Assembly (NCBI GenBank): GCA_004380135.1
Contig: QXCR01000070.1
Location: 62,001 to 126,000, forward strand
Direction: 5' to 3'
Origin: Stemphylium vesicarium
Lineage: Eukaryota > Ascomycota > Dothideomycetes > Pleosporales > Pleosporaceae
Length of the DNA: 64,000 bases
In this document: piece after piece, positions 11,124 to 22,552 of the stretch
How the letters are laid out: every line of letters starts with the position of its first letter
How positions within the stretch are numbered: the stretch's first letter is position 1
The notes under the pieces: generated by a model
What the model was told of the DNA's origin: nothing
Database searches by the model: none
The model's input: only the letters and a program-made list of their open reading frames with translations
Translations under genes and position numbers: made by a program

Positions 11124-12524
11124 ATGGCTACGAATGGGGCGCGAAAGGGTGAGCTCGCTCCGCAATGTCCGCACCCCACCTCGGCACCGGCACTAATCTA
11201 CGACAGCATCTTCTGAAGGAACCACAAGTCTTCTAGACGCAAGCGCAGTCAAAGGCGTCGTAAAGTCGGAAAAGGCGAGAATCAAGTTGAGGATCAAGAA
11301 GCCGGTGCCCAAGCCATCGATATCAGGGAACTGGAAGGAAAGCGATGCGACAAGTACGTCTACTCCAATGCGCCGCTTGCCATGCCTATTGGCATATGGT
11401 ATGGTGTCCTAACGTGTGATCAGACATTGAGAACAAAGCCCCCGCGCCATCGACAACGTCGCCCGTGATAAATCCTCTCGATGAGAAGACCATCTCTGGC
11501 TTCCCCAGCGGCCGCCCGCTAGACGACAAAGTAGACACGGTACAATGCAAACACTGCCGCCGGCCGGTCCTCCGCGCAGCCTCAGCATCACATATCCGCG
11601 AATGTCTCAACAAGAAGCAGGAGAAGCTCAAGAAGAAGAAAGAGGCCAAGGAAGCCAAAGACGCAGCTCTGCGGAAGGAAAAGGGCGAAGATGACGAGGG
11701 CGGCAAGTCGCGCAAATCGGCCATCAAGGGCGCTTCGATAGACGGCGAAGCCAAAAAGGGCAAAAAGAGGAAACTTGATGGCGACGCGGAGAAGGCGCCC
11801 AACGCGAAGAAAAAGAAGAAGGATGAGCCCAAGCAAAAGGGTGCGAAACCCAAGGGGCCTGTTGATGTTGAGAGGCAATGTGGTGTATCTCTGCCTAACG
11901 GTGGTTATTGCGCCAGGAGTTTGACTTGCAAAAGCCACTCTATGGGTCTCAAGAGGGCTGTTCCAGGAAGAAGTCTGCCGTACGACATGTTGCTGGCGCA
12001 GTACCAAAAGAAGAACCAGGCCAAGATACAACGTATGTCATTCAGCCAGGCTCAAGGAAGCGCACACTAACACAATGACAGGATCTCTCATTGATGCGAA
12101 CGCTCCCCTCCCCGAAGATCTCGAACCCTCCGGCGCTGTTGACTCTGACGAAGAGAAAGACTCGATAATGGCCGCCCTCGGTCGACACCGACCGCGTCCT
12201 CTGGCAATGTACACGCATACATCTCAACGTTCCAAGTACCAATACATACGCATGAAAGGCATGATTCGCTCGGCTCTGGGGGCACCACCCGGAGGTGGAT
12301 CCATGTTCTCAGGCGGAGACAACATGAGCACCGGACGAGGAATGGCATTGGGCATGATGGGTGCACCTCTGAGCGCGACCAATGAGCATTTCTCACAGAA
12401 TGCCGGCTTTGGGGCGCCCTTGAGTGCTGGGCTGGACAGCGGAGCGGGGAGCAGGAGACAAAGCACTATTAGCTCTGGTGGTCCGCGACAGATACTGCCC
12501 GGACACATGCAGAAAGTATCTTGA
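11124..12524 (+). CDS. SGF73: SAGA complex subunit Sgf73/ataxin-7-like (SCA7 domain)
   Basis: Four exons (11124-11148, 11207-11353, 11424-12032, 12082-12524) give 407 aa. A zinc-finger-like C-x2-C-x11-H-x3-C stands near residues 98-117 (CKHCRRPVLRAASASHIREC), followed by a Lys/Glu-rich low-complexity stretch. The SCA7 domain is at about 200-255, with the cysteine/histidine set in RQCGVSLPNGGYC, LTCKSH and then MGLKRAVPGRSLPYDMLL. In yeast this domain anchors the Ubp8 deubiquitinase module to SAGA and contacts nucleosomes. The C-terminus is Gly/Met/Ser-rich. All introns are 49-70 nt. It lies directly downstream of another chromatin gene in the same orientation, but a 706-bp gap argues against co-transcription. 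Confidence 0.92.
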
Positions 12525-13338
12525 GGTGGAATTTACATGACGGGTGAGGGATTTGGGATAGGTTAATAGGCAAAGCCAAGGTCTTGGAGTTATGATACCC
12601 GTGCAGGAACACAATGATTTTTTTGGCAATACCTGGTCAGCCACTAGTTTTACACGTAATAATGATTAGGAATGATAAGGCATCCTGGGCAATTGGAACT
12701 AAATGTGCAGAAAAATTGCTTACAAAACACATGGATGTCTTGATGCGCGTTCGTGTTGAAAGAAGGTGTACAGAGTTCGCAGTTGAGGAAGGTCGGGCGA
12801 AGACGGCACGTGAGGACAGGCCTGTCAGAAGCCGGACATTGGGGGTGCGTCATGGCACCCGAAAGCTCGGAGTTGGCTCCAGTGACGGGGCGTGGGATGG
12901 CGGGGCCATGGCCATCTCAACATGGATTTCGAGCCTATACCCCCCCGACTGCGCTTCCGCTATCGCCCTCTATATCTTTTCTGTTCTAGTATCGTTCAAA
13001 TCTATTGAGGTGTGTGTGAAACGCTTACTGAACGGCCCCGCAACCCATTGGCAAGAATTGACCGCGGGGTTTTGCATTATCACATAGTCTTGGTAAGCCG
13101 TGCTCCCCATACTACTCCCAAAAGCAATCAGGGCCGGTGGAGAAAGCAAATATCGTATACAAAAGTGGGATTGCCCGTTGCATATGACGAGCGGCCCTTC
13201 TCTTCTGTTTTAGCATCTCCACACGCACATCATCGTCATACCATCACTAACAACCACTTCAAGGTCCCCACCTCTCGTCTTCAACCCTCCTCTCACCATA
13301 CCACCGACCCTACCTAATCTACTCTCACAACCGCAATC
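12525..13338. other. Intergenic, SGF73 to hexokinase
   Basis: 814 bp in tandem orientation. The last 150 bp before the hexokinase ATG are strongly pyrimidine/CA-rich (cctctcgtcttcaaccctcc), typical of a highly expressed fungal leader. No gene seen. Confidence 0.45.
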
Positions 13339-14944
13339 ATGGTGCTGCTAGGCGCAAGGAAACCACCATCCCGCAGGGGTATGTTCGAAGCCTGCTATCA
13401 CGAGAAGCGCGGCGATAACAGTTGTACTAGGTTCCATGGCTGACATGCCCCGGGACCTCAAGGAGCAGATTGACAAACTGGAAGAGCTGTTTGTCGTGTC
13501 CACGGACAAGCTGAAGCTTATTTCCAACCACTTTGTCAAAGAGCTCGAGAAGGGACTGTCGGAAGAAGGCGGGAGCATTGTGAGTCGCAACTCACCCGCA
13601 GCGCTGGCAGAGGAAGACTGACCCGGATAGCCCATGATTCCGACTTGGTGCATGGCCTTCCCCGATGGAAACGAGACCGGCAGCTATCTTGCGCTCGACA
13701 TGGGTGGTACCAACTTGCGTGTTTGCGAGGTCACCCTGACCGAAGAGAAGGGCGAGTTTGAGATTATACAATCCAAGTACCGCATGCCCGAAGAGCTCAA
13801 GACTGGAACTGCCGACGAGCTATGGGGATACGTCGCCGACTGCTTGCAACAGTTCATCGAGTACCACCACGAAGGCGAGCAGCTCGACCACCTGCCTCTC
13901 GGTTTCACCTTCTCATATCCCGTCTCGCAAGACGCCATCGACCACGGCGTCCTACAGCGATGGACCAAGGGCTTCGACGTACACGGCATGGAAGGTGTAG
14001 ACGTTGTGCCGGGATTCAAGGCGGCTCTCGAGGAGCGTGGCGTACCAATCAAGCTCGCGGCCCTCGTCAACGACACCACTGGTACCATGATCGCGTCCGC
14101 ATACACCAACACCAGCATCAAGATCGGCTGCATCTTCGGCACAGGCTGCAATGCTGCCTACATGGAGGAATGTGGAGAGATCCCCAAGCTAAAGGACATG
14201 AAGCTTGACCCAAAGCTGCCAATGGCCATCAACTGCGAGTGGGGTGCTTTTGACAACGAGCACCAGGTCCTGCCACGGACAAAGTACGATGTCATTGTTG
14301 ACAAGGAGTCACCTCGACCCGGTCAGCAGTCTTTTGAGAAGATGGTTGCCGGTCTCTACCTTGGCGAGATCTTCCGCCTGGTGCTCCAGGATCTCCACAA
14401 GGGTAACGAATGCCACATGTTCGAGGGCCAGAACGCCAGCAAGCTTGACAAGCCATACTCACTCGACGCCGGTTTCCTTTCGCAAATCGAGGAGGACCGT
14501 TTCGAGAATTTGCAAGATACCGCCGACCTGTTCCAGGAGAAGCTCGGCATCACCTGCTCCAAGCCCGAACTTGAGCTTATCCGCCGCCTCGCTGAGCTCA
14601 TTGGCACACGTGCCGCCCGTCTGACCGCCTGCGGTGTCTCCGCCATCTGCAAGCACAAGAAGTGGGATGAAGTCCATGTCGGTGCCGACGGCTCCGTCTT
14701 CACAAAGTACCCTCACTTCAAGATCCGCCAGGCCCAAGCGCTTAAGGAGATCATGGACTGGCCTTCCAAGTATGGCAAGGGCAAGGGTGATCCCATCGAG
14801 GTACTTCCTGCCGAGGACGGTTCCGGTGTTGGTGCCGCCCTGATTGCTGCGCTCACCGTCAAGCGCGCCCAGCAAGGACAGTTGGCTGGTATCCGCGACC
14901 AGGAAACTCTGCTTGGTATGGGAAGGAAGAACAAGAGCAAATAA
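13339..14944 (+). CDS. Hexokinase
   Basis: Three exons (13339-13378, 13431-13579, 13631-14944), 500 aa. It phosphorylates hexoses with ATP at the first step of glycolysis in the cytosol. Visible signatures: phosphate-1 motif LALDMGGTNLRVCEV near residue 83, sugar-binding LPLGFTFSYPVSQ near 160, NDTTGTMIASAY near 218, IFGTGCNAAYME, and the C-terminal adenosine-motif region DGSGVGAALIAAL. The N-terminus (GARKPPSRRGSMAD) and the length match fungal hexokinase (Hxk1/HxkA) better than glucokinase; that sub-assignment is from overall resemblance. Introns 1 and 2 are 52 and 51 nt. Codon use is strongly C-ending, in keeping with high expression. Confidence 0.95.
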
Positions 14945-15264
14945 GTGTGCACATGTGAGAGAGGGTGGTTTTTATGTTCAGGTAACGAGATCATGAAGGA
15001 GATGTGAATATAGACATATTTATGTATGCTTTTTAAGAACATGTAACGTGTGTGACTACGGTGTGGGTTCGTTCATATCTTCTTGTCTGCTCTGCAATAC
15101 TGTATACCCCAAGATCCTACTAAGCGTATGCGCCAGGGATCCCATATGAGCGCAAAAGAACCACAACTCCCAAACTCGACTTCTAGAAAAGCGAGAACTA
15201 CACTAAGAAAAGAAAAGAAATTACCCTATCCACCTCCCACCACCACCACCACCACCACCACACC
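14945..15264. other. Convergent 3' region, hexokinase and SDR
   Basis: 320 bp between convergent stop codons, so it should carry both 3' UTRs. A (cac)n run lies at 15238-15263 immediately before the SDR stop. Confidence 0.5.
15238..15263. repeat. (CAC)n microsatellite
   Basis: Eight perfect cac trinucleotides plus a partial copy directly 3' of the SDR stop codon. Confidence 0.9.
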
Positions 15265-16350
15265 CTAAGCAAACCGCTCAACCTGCCCCTCACACCACTC
15301 CCAAAACGCCCTTGCATTCCGCATGCCGTCTTCATCGCAAAAGTCGCTTCGAAGCGGAACAACGCGGCCCCAGGGCACAACCCACTCGCTCTGCTTCAGC
15401 TTCGCGGCTTCGGGCGCCAAGCCCGCGAAGAGCTCAGTGTACGCGCCGTAGACTGGGGGATACGTGATGTATTTGAGGAAAAAGTGCTGCCACGCAGGCA
15501 TGTGGCGGCCGAGTTCTGAATTGAGGTTGCCAGGGTTGAGGGACTGATGTCGACGGTAAGTAGAGGGTTAAAAAAGAGAAAGAAAAGAAATGGAGTTGGT
15601 GAATGACGACTTGAGACAAGGGAGGAAGGAAGGAAGGAAGGAAGGAACAAGAGGGAGACAAGAACTTACAACACTAACCACGCCCTCATCCCCAAATCTC
15701 CTCTGATACTCTACCGCGTGCAGCACATTCCCCCCTTTACTAACCGCATACTTTGTAAAAACCGTAGCATCTTTCTTGTAATCCAGATTCCGCACATCAA
15801 GCCCGCCCGTCGGCGCGCCTAGATGCGCCGCCGAACTACTCACCCACACCACTCTCACCGCCCCGCTCTGCCCGCCATCCATCTTCGCCGTCCTGAGCAG
15901 CACTGGCGTAAGCAACTTGGTGAAGAGAAACGGCGCCACGCAATTCGTACCCAACTGCATCTCAAGCCCCTGTTTGGTAGTCGACCCCAGCGGCGGCACC
16001 ATAACACCCGCGTTGTTAAACAAGACATGGAGCCTCTGCTCCTTTGCCAAAAAGGCCTCGGCGGAAGGCTTTATGCCGTCCAGGTCGTTCAGGTCGAGGT
16101 GCAGGTAGTGCAGGCTCCCTGTTGACGACGGATGCGCTTCTTTCATCCATGTCATGGCTGCGTTTGCGCGCTCGGATGAGCGCGCCGCGCAGTACACGGT
16201 GCCGTTGTGCGAATACAGGAGCCGGGCGAGTTCTTTGCCTACGCCCGCTGAGGCGCCCGTTACGATGTAGACTTTTCCTTGCAGGTCTGGTAGTGAGGTT
16301 TCGGTGAAGGTGGGCGCGGGCGGGAACATTTGGCTCAGTTGGTTGCCCAT
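15265..16350 (-). CDS. Short-chain dehydrogenase/reductase
   Basis: Two exons on the minus strand (16350-15670, 15543-15265), 319 aa. Classical Rossmann SDR: cofactor motif TGASAGVG near residue 32, NNAG near 113, the catalytic serine in WVSSSAAH and the catalytic pair in YAVSK near 207. It resembles the WW-domain-oxidoreductase/retinol-dehydrogenase-like branch, but the substrate cannot be told. The C-terminal exon resumes at SLNPGNLNSELGRH. The single intron (15544-15669) is 126 nt, long for this window, and contains a (ggaa)n tract. A hydrophobic start is lacking, so it is probably soluble. Confidence 0.9.
15621..15646. repeat. (GGAA)n tract inside SDR intron
   Basis: About six tandem ggaa units; on the sense strand they form the pyrimidine-rich ttcc run after the donor. 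Confidence 0.9.
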
Positions 16351-17452
16351 GGTGGCAGATTTGGAGGGGTTTTTATTTTTTTCTTTCGTTGGTAGTAGAC
16401 GCCGAGTTAGAGAGGCATTGGTTTGATTAGTGGTAGATGAGTATTGGAAGAGGTATTGTTAGGTTTTTCTGGCTGGCTGGCTGGCTGACTTGGTACATAT
16501 ATATATACTTCATGTGCCGCTGTTGAGCTATTCCCAGGTACCCTACACCTTTCCCCTCTATGACGGCATCGGCCGACTTGCATTCTTCCCCGCCAAAGAA
16601 GGTCCGGCGCACAATTTATGGTCCAAGAATACCCCCAACCATCAGACTTTTGAAACGAAAATCACGATTTCCATCTCCTGCTAATTGCCCTGCGTGACTA
16701 CATCTTCGTCCGATCATCTCCAGCCGAGCTGTTTTGCTGTCGTGGAGCCAAGGAGCCGGACTTGGGACGAAAAGCGGGGACCCTGCCGAGTTCGACTTGA
16801 GCAGATAGCGTGCGAAGGATCTAGGGCGTCTTTCTCGGTCTGGCGGACTCTCCCAACGTTGCTTGCGTAGAAGGGCCGAGGAATAAGACCGTCGTACTGA
16901 GATGTAAATCAAGGTGCGATGTTTTGTGTGCGGATTCTGTTGGAGATCGGAAGCGGAGTAAGCACGTGGTTGGAAGCTTGATAGCGGGGAAAAGCAGTGG
17001 TTGCTAGGTTGGCGGCTTTTGAGCTTTGGTACTAACACTTCACAGCGTTGGGAAAGTGTGGAAAACGCACTTGGTTTCATCATGCTCCGAATGAGATGAC
17101 GTTGAGTAGCCTGTGACTTGAGTTTTGTTCGGTCATACCACATTTGCTCTCCGTTTATTGAGTCGGACCATGCGTCTCTCGTTACCATGGTTCATCTCAA
17201 TCGGTTGATTTCGTATATGCAATTTTACCCGTACTACACATCTGCACATTTCATGCTAAGAACGAGGCAAGAGTGGGAAGAAGGAAGACGAGCACTTCCA
17301 TTTCATTTGATTCCATAAAGCTACCAGCAAACGTGCGAAGATGACGTAAAGTACGTGATCAAAAGTCTCCAAATGTCCCATCTCAACGGTCCACTCCCCA
17401 TCTATCCCCCCATACCCCAACTAAATGTTGCCCATAATCTCTAAATATCACT
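16351..17452. other. Intergenic, upstream of SDR
   Basis: 1.1 kb containing the SDR promoter (right of 16350) and the 3' side of the small secreted gene. A (ggct)4 run near 16471-16488 and an (at)n run near 16498-16508 are present. The 190-codon minus-strand frame at 16616-17188 has no signal, domain or family-like pattern and I do not call it. Confidence 0.4.
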
Positions 17453-17786
17453 CTAGTCCCTGCAGCAAGACCAGCATTCCTACACTTCATGTTAACCTCA
17501 CACATCGAAAAACTTGAACATGAAACTTACACCATGCTGCACAGGAGCCTGTTGTACGTTAGCATAACATCACCACAGCGTCATAATTCCAGCGTCCAAG
17601 ACAAAAAAAGGAAGAGGTGAGGCGTGGAAAGGAAGAACTAACCCATTCACCACCACAGTCAAGGAACTCAGCACTGAAAGCGCAGATCTTGGTGCAGATC
17701 TGAGGAGGCGTCGTCGTGGGGATGGGCTCGGCGGATGTGAGGGCTGCTATGACTGTTGCGAGGACGAGGGTGAAAGAGGTCTTCAT
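17453..17786 (-). CDS. Small secreted six-cysteine protein (effector-like candidate)
   Basis: Three exons on the minus strand: 17786-17643, 17548-17531 (18 nt) and 17479-17453; 62 aa in total. The N-terminus MKTSFTLVLATVIAALTSA is a clear signal peptide. The mature chain of about 43 residues has six cysteines, in the patterns ICTKIC, FLDC, GEC and SCC, enough for three disulfides. Splice signals are good: donors gttagt and gtaagt, a tgctaac branch in intron 1 and ggttaac in intron 2. An alternative acceptor 27 nt downstream in intron 2 (tgctgcag) would lose the last cysteines; the chosen one follows the branch site at a normal distance. Function unknown. Small secreted cysteine-rich proteins act in fungi as apoplastic effectors, antimicrobial or surface proteins. 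No family is recognised. Confidence 0.6.
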
Positions 17787-17797
17787 TTTGTTGCCGT

Positions 17798-17800
<3 letters not shown>

Positions 17801-17829
<29 letters not shown>
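17801..17829. repeat. (GT)n microsatellite in 5' leader of the small secreted gene
   Basis: Fourteen gt units starting 14 bp upstream of the predicted ATG; they read as (CA)n in the sense-strand 5' leader. Confidence 0.9.
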
Positions 17830-18351
17830 GATGCGTGGATGCTGGATAGATGTGAGAGCAGGGCCTTGCGATGCGATGCAAGAGAAGAAGGGAATGTCGA
17901 TGGGATGAAGACACGGTTTATGTACCTTGTCTCGTCTTCCAAGGCACGATGGAAGTTGGGTAGGTTGGAGGGATGGAAGCAACCAAGCAAGAAAAGTGGA
18001 GTAAACTACAACAAGGGACACCCTTACCTGAGTCTTTCGCTTCTTCTTCTCTACCAAAACTTACTTCTGTCACTTGAAGGAACGCAGATGGAGCTGAGAT
18101 ACCTAGATTGGTAAATGCGACAGGAAATGCTGGCGTGAGAGTGGAGTGTGCCTCAACCAACAGGATACTGGATGCGGAATGTGGGTTTTGTGTACAATGC
18201 GCCGTGTAGACTAAAACTCCGAGGTAAGGAAAGGAGACAGAGAATGGGAGTGGAGTGTGGTAAAGTTTGGTAAAGCTTGCGACTGGGGTGTTTCATACGA
18301 GTGATTGACGGTTCGTCTGTGTGCTGTTTTTATAGAGTTTACGTTTGCTAG

Positions 18352-18371
18352 ACACACACACACACACACAC
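18352..18371. repeat. (CA)n microsatellite
   Basis: About ten ac/ca units in intergenic DNA. Confidence 0.9.
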
Positions 18372-18819
18372 GCACATCTACACGGCCCGGAACAGCACGG
18401 ACAGAGACTTGGCTAATATACGTCGTGCTTACCCGCCCTATTTACTCGGCGCTGAGAGGGCGTAGTCTTCCCCGCATTTTTTACCTGCTCGTTTAAAAGA
18501 GGCGCGGAAGTCGGTGTGTAAAGAGGACAACTGGCGTCCCGACTTTGCTGTTGCGGCGAAGTATAGATGCATGCGGCGCGGACGTGCATGTAGGCTTTTG
18601 GGTTGAATAGGGATTGGAGATGCAAAAGTAGTGAGGCGTAGCGCCATTATGTAAGCTCGCGATCGGGCCTTTCCGAAACCTTGGGTAAACTTTCGGAAGG
18701 GAGAAGATGCGTCATTTTGCTTGGCCCGACATCGAGATTACATGTTTGCCGTGTGTGAGATGAGATGAGACTAGACTACTGTTGTCAAGTCCGCCGCGGC
18801 GCCGGGAGAAAAGGGGGAG

Positions 18820-20085
18820 CTAGAAGATTGCGACGGCGTTTGGTGGACTGGCTACGCCACCTGGAACCTATCAACAAGAGCATGTAAATTAGTGCCCACT
18901 CTATCACGCAGCTTCAATGGTATTTCTGGGTGCAAACATACCTTCAATGGCACACTGCTGACGAAACATGTGCTGCGTCCCAACTCCACGCTCTTCTCGC
19001 ATAAAGCTTCTAGATCAAACATTTCACCTATCATGACGCCCCATCCACCCAGCAGCCATTGGTGTAATAGGCCGCCGCCTTGCATTTCTTGTTCCCAGGA
19101 CTCGTTGGCCCATATGCCGCCTGGAGCGTTGTGTGGACCGACTAGAGGTGCCATTTCGAAGGACGGGGCGTCGGATGCTATGGGGAAATGTTGGTTAGAA
19201 GAGAGACGACCAACGGGAAGAAGAGAAAGAATAATTGATCGGATGATGGTTCGGAGAAGTGAATGATTGAGGAAAAGAGATGAGCCAAGAATAAACTGAA
19301 AAGGACGGGAGATGACGTAAGAAGAGAGAACATGTCTTACCAACAGCTACAAAGCCACTCTCCCAAATCCACTGCAAACTCTGCTTATCAGACTGCACGC
19401 CCAGAAAAGTTGGTGGCTTATCCTTGAGCGCTTTGCGTTCATCGTCACTCAACTTGGCGTAATCGCGCGTGAAACCCGTTCGGAGCAAGAGTAAATCTCC
19501 ATCTCTTGCCTGTACGCCCGCCTCACGTAGCATATCTTTCAACACATTAGCCGTAATGCCGTTCGCCTCCAGCGCATTCACTTCCTTCTTGCCTTTCTTC
19601 TCGAGATAGCGCGGATAGTCTAGGATAACGCCTCGGGTCGTGATGCCGCCTGAATGAGCTACGCGGTCGATACCGATGACTTCTGCAGATTCGATGTCTT
19701 GCTGTGAGCGACCTCCATAATATTTCTTTGCGCTCTGGTAGCCGTAGTGGCGGAAGCCGTCCCATTGACTGCTGCCCTGTGTGTTGAAATCTAGATGGTC
19801 GTCGTTTACTGTTCGTTTCGTCCCGTCTGGATGCGCTTTGTTTGTCATCTTCCAGGAAAATGCTGGCCGGTTGAAGGACGGGTGCGACGGGAGATTCAGA
19901 TACCAATCTAGAGATACACGGTCGCCGGTTTGGACCTCTTGAGCGGCAGCTTTGACTACTGGAGGAGTGATCATGTTCAAGGCGCCGAGCTCGTCGTTGG
20001 CACCGTAGAGGCCCCATGCGTTCCCTGGGGGGCCATTCTTGTCAAGTGGAAGCTCCGTAAAGGGCGGACGAGGTGGTGGTGCCAT
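18820..20085 (-). CDS. Cyclase-family hydrolase (PF04199-like)
   Basis: Three exons on the minus strand (20085-19341, 19177-18942, 18867-18820), 342 aa. The N-terminus (PPFTELPLDKNGPPGNAWGL) and the C-terminus (VSSVPLKV, then PGGVASPPNAVAI) are typical of the fungal cyclase/kynurenine-formamidase-like superfamily. Members are metal-dependent hydrolases; substrates of the fungal branch are mostly unknown. The usual metal-site motif HxGTHxDxxxH appears here as FNTQGSSQWDGFRHYGY, so only part of the ligand set is kept, as is common in this branch. The MAPPPRP start was chosen. The frame is open to 20355 with an in-frame ATG, but that extension looks like a leader. Intron 1 (19178-19340) is 163 nt; intron 2 is 74 nt. 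Confidence 0.88.
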
Positions 20086-20478
20086 TGCGAGTTCCAGATG
20101 TCTCTTGCCCTCACTGTAGAGTAGGGACTTGAAACCCGACACTTCAAAATTGACTTGCTTTATGACAGTAATGGAGCAAAGAGAGAATGGCAAGTGGTCG
20201 TATATAGTATCCCGGGCGTGACGTATAGTGGGGGTAAAAGGGCGGGGTAGCCTTTGTCCCCTGTTGCTCTCGGTAGAAAAGCCGATACTGGTGCACTGCG
20301 GAAATAACACAGGCCTCCCGGGACGAACTGAACGAGTCGGAAAAGCAAGTGCCAAGCATTCCGAGTTTTGTTGCTATTTGCAGTTGTATAGATGACCTTC
20401 ACAACGATCACAAGCGTTTCAAACTTCAGGCGCTGTTTACATTTTTCGCATTCAACCTGACGTACAATATCAGCGCTC
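20086..20478. other. Intergenic, cyclase promoter / GYP1 3' end
   Basis: 393 bp between two minus-strand genes. A TATA-like tatatag near 20200 may serve the cyclase gene. Nothing else seen. Confidence 0.4.
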
Positions 20479-22552
20479 TCAGAAGTCGGGGCCCATCCCT
20501 ACACCGGTCCCTCTTGAGCCAGTGTTCTTCAAGTGTGCACCGCTGCCCTTGAACAAGCTTTGCCAGATGAAAGCCTCGCTCAGTAGCAACTCAATGTCTT
20601 TTTCAGTCCACTGCCGGGTTGGTAGCGACTGCAAAAACATCATAATCTCCTGAAAGTCCATCTTGCGAAGTTGATCGGACCATTTAACAAGGAATGCGGC
20701 GCAGACATAGAGATGGAAGGACGAGAATCCATCTTCCTCGGCCTAGCGAAGGTTAGTCGGGGTTCTTCAACGGGGGTAATGATACGCACTAGATAGGTAT
20801 CCCACATCCGTATTGTGTTCTTCACGGATATCTCGCGCATCAACAGGCAGTTCATCCATCGGAAACTGAACTGAATGAACTCAACCCCCTCATTCTGGAG
20901 GTGTTTCGCCAACCCATCGTCTATGCGAGTAGTAAGATCTCTCAGGCTCGACACTTGCCTTTGGATTCCCGGCTGGTGTGCGATGTAGTTGTCCTGAATT
21001 CCATCAAGCAGTTTGGTCAAACACCAGAATGAGTCGGCCTCAACAGCATCTAAAACTGGTTTTGGCAGTTGCCCAGGGTCCATGCCAAATTCAATATCAG
21101 GATCTGAGATGTAAGCACCCAGAAAGACTTGCCAGAATGGGGTAACCAAGTCGTTGATGCCTTGTACGTAGCCGGATGCGGGGTGCCGTATGGCCCATAC
21201 GTATAGTATACGCTCTAGCGACCGCTGCGTCGCTTCGTAACTGTAGAGTTCTAGGTGCGGGTTTGTCCGAGGCACATCGATGCTGATCTGATGCCATATC
21301 GCCTCGTCTAGCCCACGTCCTCGGCCACGGTTTGCCGAAGGGTATGCGGCGCCGCCAGCCATACCAGAGGCGACAGCGCCAGCGCCAGCGCTGCCGGATG
21401 TTCCTCGCTCAAAAGCCTGCCTCACACCCTCTAGGTATTCCTTCCGTTTGCGCTCCAGGGTTGCGACCCTCCTTTCGCTGCTGGTTGGGAGGTAGCCCAA
21501 CAATATCTGCCATGTCATGGCGCGCACCTCGGATGGTACGCCAGACCAGGCCGAATCGCGCAAATCGGAAAGCGAGATGGTACTGGCTTGAAGTATGCGT
21601 TTGAACTTGTTGATCCTCGTGGTTCGCGCCGAGTGCTCTTCGATTTGCTTCGCGGACGCATTTGGCGCTACGGAGGGATGCTCGATTAGATGTAGAGAGT
21701 TTGCGGGATCCCTTAGGATTTCTTGATACTGTGGGCGTAGGATCTTTCCTTCAATCTTCTTCGCAGTTGGGTAGTTGGGTATGCCTCGCTCCTCGGCAAT
21801 GTCACCACTGTCTATGGCCCGCCAGGCAGTCGAACCCAGACTGTCCTTGCTAATGGTGCCACCTAGATCCTTTGGCTTTGTTGGCTGTTTCCGACGGCCC
21901 TTTCTCCGCATGTTTGCGATGCTTGGTAGGCCAAACTCGTCCTCGTCGTCCTCGAACATGTTGTCGGCATCGTCGTCATCGCCATGATTCCAGTCTTGAT
22001 GGGTGTCGTTTAGGAAGTAGCTATACGTTGCGCGCGCTGGGCGGGGCGATATCGTCTTGCTAGACCGACTTGGGGCGGTGCTCGACTCGCGACTGTGCGT
22101 GGCCGATGGCGGGGTGCGAGGTCGCGAATTTGACCCAGAAACGCTCCTGGTACAATAAGTCTACATGTAAACAATGGCGGAGTACTGGCGAGACTCACAA
22201 GGAGCTGAAGTTGAGTATGTCGGCGTGGGAATAGGATGCGCCGATGACCTTCTTGCCTTGGGGTGAAGTAGCGGTGTTGGATGTCGTCCGCCAGAAGGGA
22301 GAGGCAGAGCTGCGCAATCAATGTCAATACGCGTGACTTGTATGCGACTCCAGGATAGCAACATACGAAGTACGGTCTGTATGCAGGGAAGCGATGTGTT
22401 AGCTACCCCGGATACCGTGACACGCTTTGTGGTTTGGAAGGACACGAACCGACCTGGACCATTTCCTGGGCGTTTGTTAGCAAACCGAAGGCATTTGCGC
22501 ATACACGTGAGGGTTCACAAACCTGCTGCCCGGGCTGCTTCTTGGAAGCCAT
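20479..22552 (-). CDS. GYP1: TBC-domain Rab GTPase-activating protein Gyp1-like
   Basis: Five exons on the minus strand: 22552-22523, 22465-22407, 22309-22199, 22146-20790, 20742-20479; 606 aa. The TBC domain spans about residues 265-530. Both catalytic fingers are present: the arginine finger in ISIDVPRT (Arg near 360) and the glutamine finger in YVQGIND (Gln near 395). Yeast Gyp1 and vertebrate TBC1D22 inactivate Ypt1/Rab1-type GTPases at the Golgi. The N-terminal 130 residues are Ser/Thr/Pro-rich (GKKVIGASYSHADI, SRPRTPPSATHSR). An acidic patch (MFEDDEDEFG) precedes the domain. Exons 3-5 are firm. Exons 1 and 2 (MASKKQPGQQ start) are the only in-frame solution I found, but the donor at 22406 (gtagct) is weak. 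Confidence 0.88.

Larger units (their letters stand above)
17787..18819. other. Intergenic, upstream of small secreted gene
   Basis: 1.03 kb with the promoter of the small secreted gene (right of 17786) and the 3' end of the cyclase gene. It holds two dinucleotide repeats (17801-17829 and 18352-18371). No coding region is supported. Confidence 0.45.

Noticed and set aside
12950..13010. T-arm-like gttcaaatct suggesting a tRNA
   Set aside because: No matching acceptor, D or anticodon stems could be built around it. No tRNA was found elsewhere in the window.
16616..17188. 190-codon minus-strand frame
   Set aside because: Arg/Ser-rich, no signal, domain or periodicity, and placed between gene ends; length is compatible with chance at this base composition.
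20086..20355. N-terminal extension of the cyclase to an upstream in-frame ATG
   Set aside because: The extra 90 residues have no family counterpart, while the MAPPPRP start matches relatives.
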